34,103 nt of DNA, taken from an uncultured Lachnospiraceae bacterium (GTDB taxonomy: Bacteria > Bacillota > Clostridia > Lachnospirales > Lachnospiraceae). Both the position numbers and the translations under genes were made by a program. The notes beneath the pieces are model-generated. The model did not search any database and was not told the origin of the DNA. It saw only the letters and a list, made by a program, of their open reading frames with translations. The stretch covers positions 1 through 34,103 of the forward strand of contig ONIH01000015.1 in the NCBI GenBank assembly GCA_900317825.1. The letters are read 5' to 3'. Of this stretch, positions 33,564-34,103 are shown one piece after another. How positions within the stretch are numbered: the stretch's first letter is position 1; each line of letters opens with the position of its first letter.

Positions 33564-33655
33564 GCAATAATGCAAAAAATTAAACATAATAATCCATAAC
33601 ATAATACAAAAAATTGAACATGACAGACTTGCTTATTATACAAAAAATACAATAT
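33535..33655. repeat. Four periodic AT-rich direct repeats upstream of the ATPase
   Basis: Imperfect 21-bp copies, plus-strand consensus ATWATRCAAAAAATTRAACAT, start at 33535 (degenerate), 33567, 33601 and 33635, spaced 32, 34 and 34 bp. The copies at 33567 and 33601 differ at only two positions. The stretches between copies (11-13 nt) are unrelated. The about three-helical-turn spacing suggests a protein bound repeatedly on one face of the DNA. Confidence 0.7.
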
Positions 33656-34025
33656 AATTTGGCTCTTCGGTAGTCTCTGTGGGTAAGAAACTCCATTCCT
33701 TTTGAGTATCACTGCGATCATCTATTCCTCGACTTTCTGTTAGGAAGTAAAGATCATGAAACACGGGGATCCTGCTGTGGCTCGCCCACCAGAGCCAGTG
33801 GTTTAGCTCTGTCTCTGCCTTATCAGCGTCAGTGCTCTTAAAGATCATGCAGACTCCGCCAAAATCCAGGCCTCTCCACACCCTTAGAGATTGTGATGGT
33901 CTGTCGTATCCGGGAAGTTTTTTACGTCCACAGAATGGGCACTTGTTCTGGTTCCATGAGTTCGGACGTGCATCTATCGTAAGGCGTGTAACGCCATCGT
34001 GATCACTGTTACTGTTCAAACCCAC
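33636..34025 (-). pseudogene. Internally deleted ISL3-family transposase
   Basis: The 129-residue frame joins two separate parts of an ISL3 transposase. Residues about 10-62 are the N-terminal zinc-finger and DNA-binding region (CPFCGRKKLPGYD at 29-41, then RVWRGLDFGGV at 48-58). Residues about 63-92 (DADKAETELNHWLWWASHSR) match the region near the C-terminus of the full enzyme. The roughly 250-300 residues between, including the DDE catalytic core, are gone. The last residues (NYIVFFV) are read from flanking DNA beyond the element end. A GTG start at 34025 directly follows an in-frame stop, so the natural N-terminus is also lost or shifted. Family assignment is from recognised motifs, not a search. 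Confidence 0.65.
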
Positions 34026-34103
34026 CTATAGGCTCTAAAATCTGATCTTCATAACCAGTTTTTTACAAAAACATTGTCATAAAAATCCAGGAAAACGCTG
34101 AAA
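33660..34103 (-). mobile_element. ISL3-family insertion sequence, deletion derivative (one end in window)
   Basis: The element end next to the ATPase is GGCTCTTCGG (33660-33669), the GGCTCTT start typical of ISL3 terminal inverted repeats, followed by GTGGGTA 18 bp inward. The internally deleted transposase gene reads toward this end. I cannot find a clear matching end before the window stops at 34103, so the other boundary is open. Confidence 0.55.

Noticed and set aside
33535-33655. CRISPR array
   Set aside because: Copies are imperfect and AT-rich, and the intervals between them are only 11-13 nt, far shorter than CRISPR spacers, although a cas3 is close by.

Overview
The window looks like a chromosomal segment from a Lachnospiraceae-like member of the Clostridia. 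This rests on a SCIFF peptide with its radical SAM maturase, a fused SecDF, tRNA genes without encoded CCA, strong AGGAGG-type ribosome binding sites, SigA-type promoters and mid-range GC. The species cannot be named from the sequence.

Layout. 1-5250 (+): the tail of an upstream gene (possibly dnaE), pfkA, a SpoU-family rRNA methyltransferase, a small unknown protein, a small alarmone synthetase, then ispE, a GntR/FCD regulator and a DUF1934 protein. 5290-5760 (-): a membrane-anchored unknown protein, divergent from the next gene. 5897-11257 (+): a trigger-factor-like lipoprotein, the six-cysteine peptide SCIFF, its SPASM maturase and SecDF. 11277-14055: glyA and serS, separated by a 142-bp palindromic element. 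14054-15100: a hydrolase (-) and a small membrane protein (+). 15379-21513: a five-gene oligopeptide ABC transporter (oppBCDFA) behind a leader that contains a terminator. 21636-22350 (-): a five-gene tRNA operon. 22368-25577 (+): a solute-binding lipoprotein gene that is broken twice (a palindromic element in its signal-peptide region and a frameshift), followed by a chemoreceptor. 25587-30357 (+): eno, then thiS, thiG, thiH and thiE. 30395-34103: an AT-richer accessory patch holding an orphan, C-terminally truncated Cas3, a convergent AAA/DUF4143 ATPase with a periodic repeat array at its promoter, and an internally deleted ISL3-family insertion sequence.

How the genes work together. The first 30 kb is mostly housekeeping: glycolysis (pfkA, eno), translation (rRNA methylation, serS, tRNAs), one-carbon metabolism (glyA), isoprenoid and thiamine synthesis, peptide uptake and protein export. 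SCIFF, its maturase and SecDF form the conserved clostridial ranthipeptide locus. The thi genes make the thiazole half of thiamine and join it to the pyrimidine, but no thiF is present here and ThiS carries two residues beyond its glycines.

Most unusual content. Three palindromic elements (12544-12685, 22392-22545, 27069-27200) differ in stem sequence but share a CGGACGC motif in an inner loop or hairpin; one of them sits inside a gene. The cas3/ATPase/ISL3 patch looks like the wreck of a CRISPR-Cas locus. I see no CRISPR array and no TPP riboswitch or T-box in this window.
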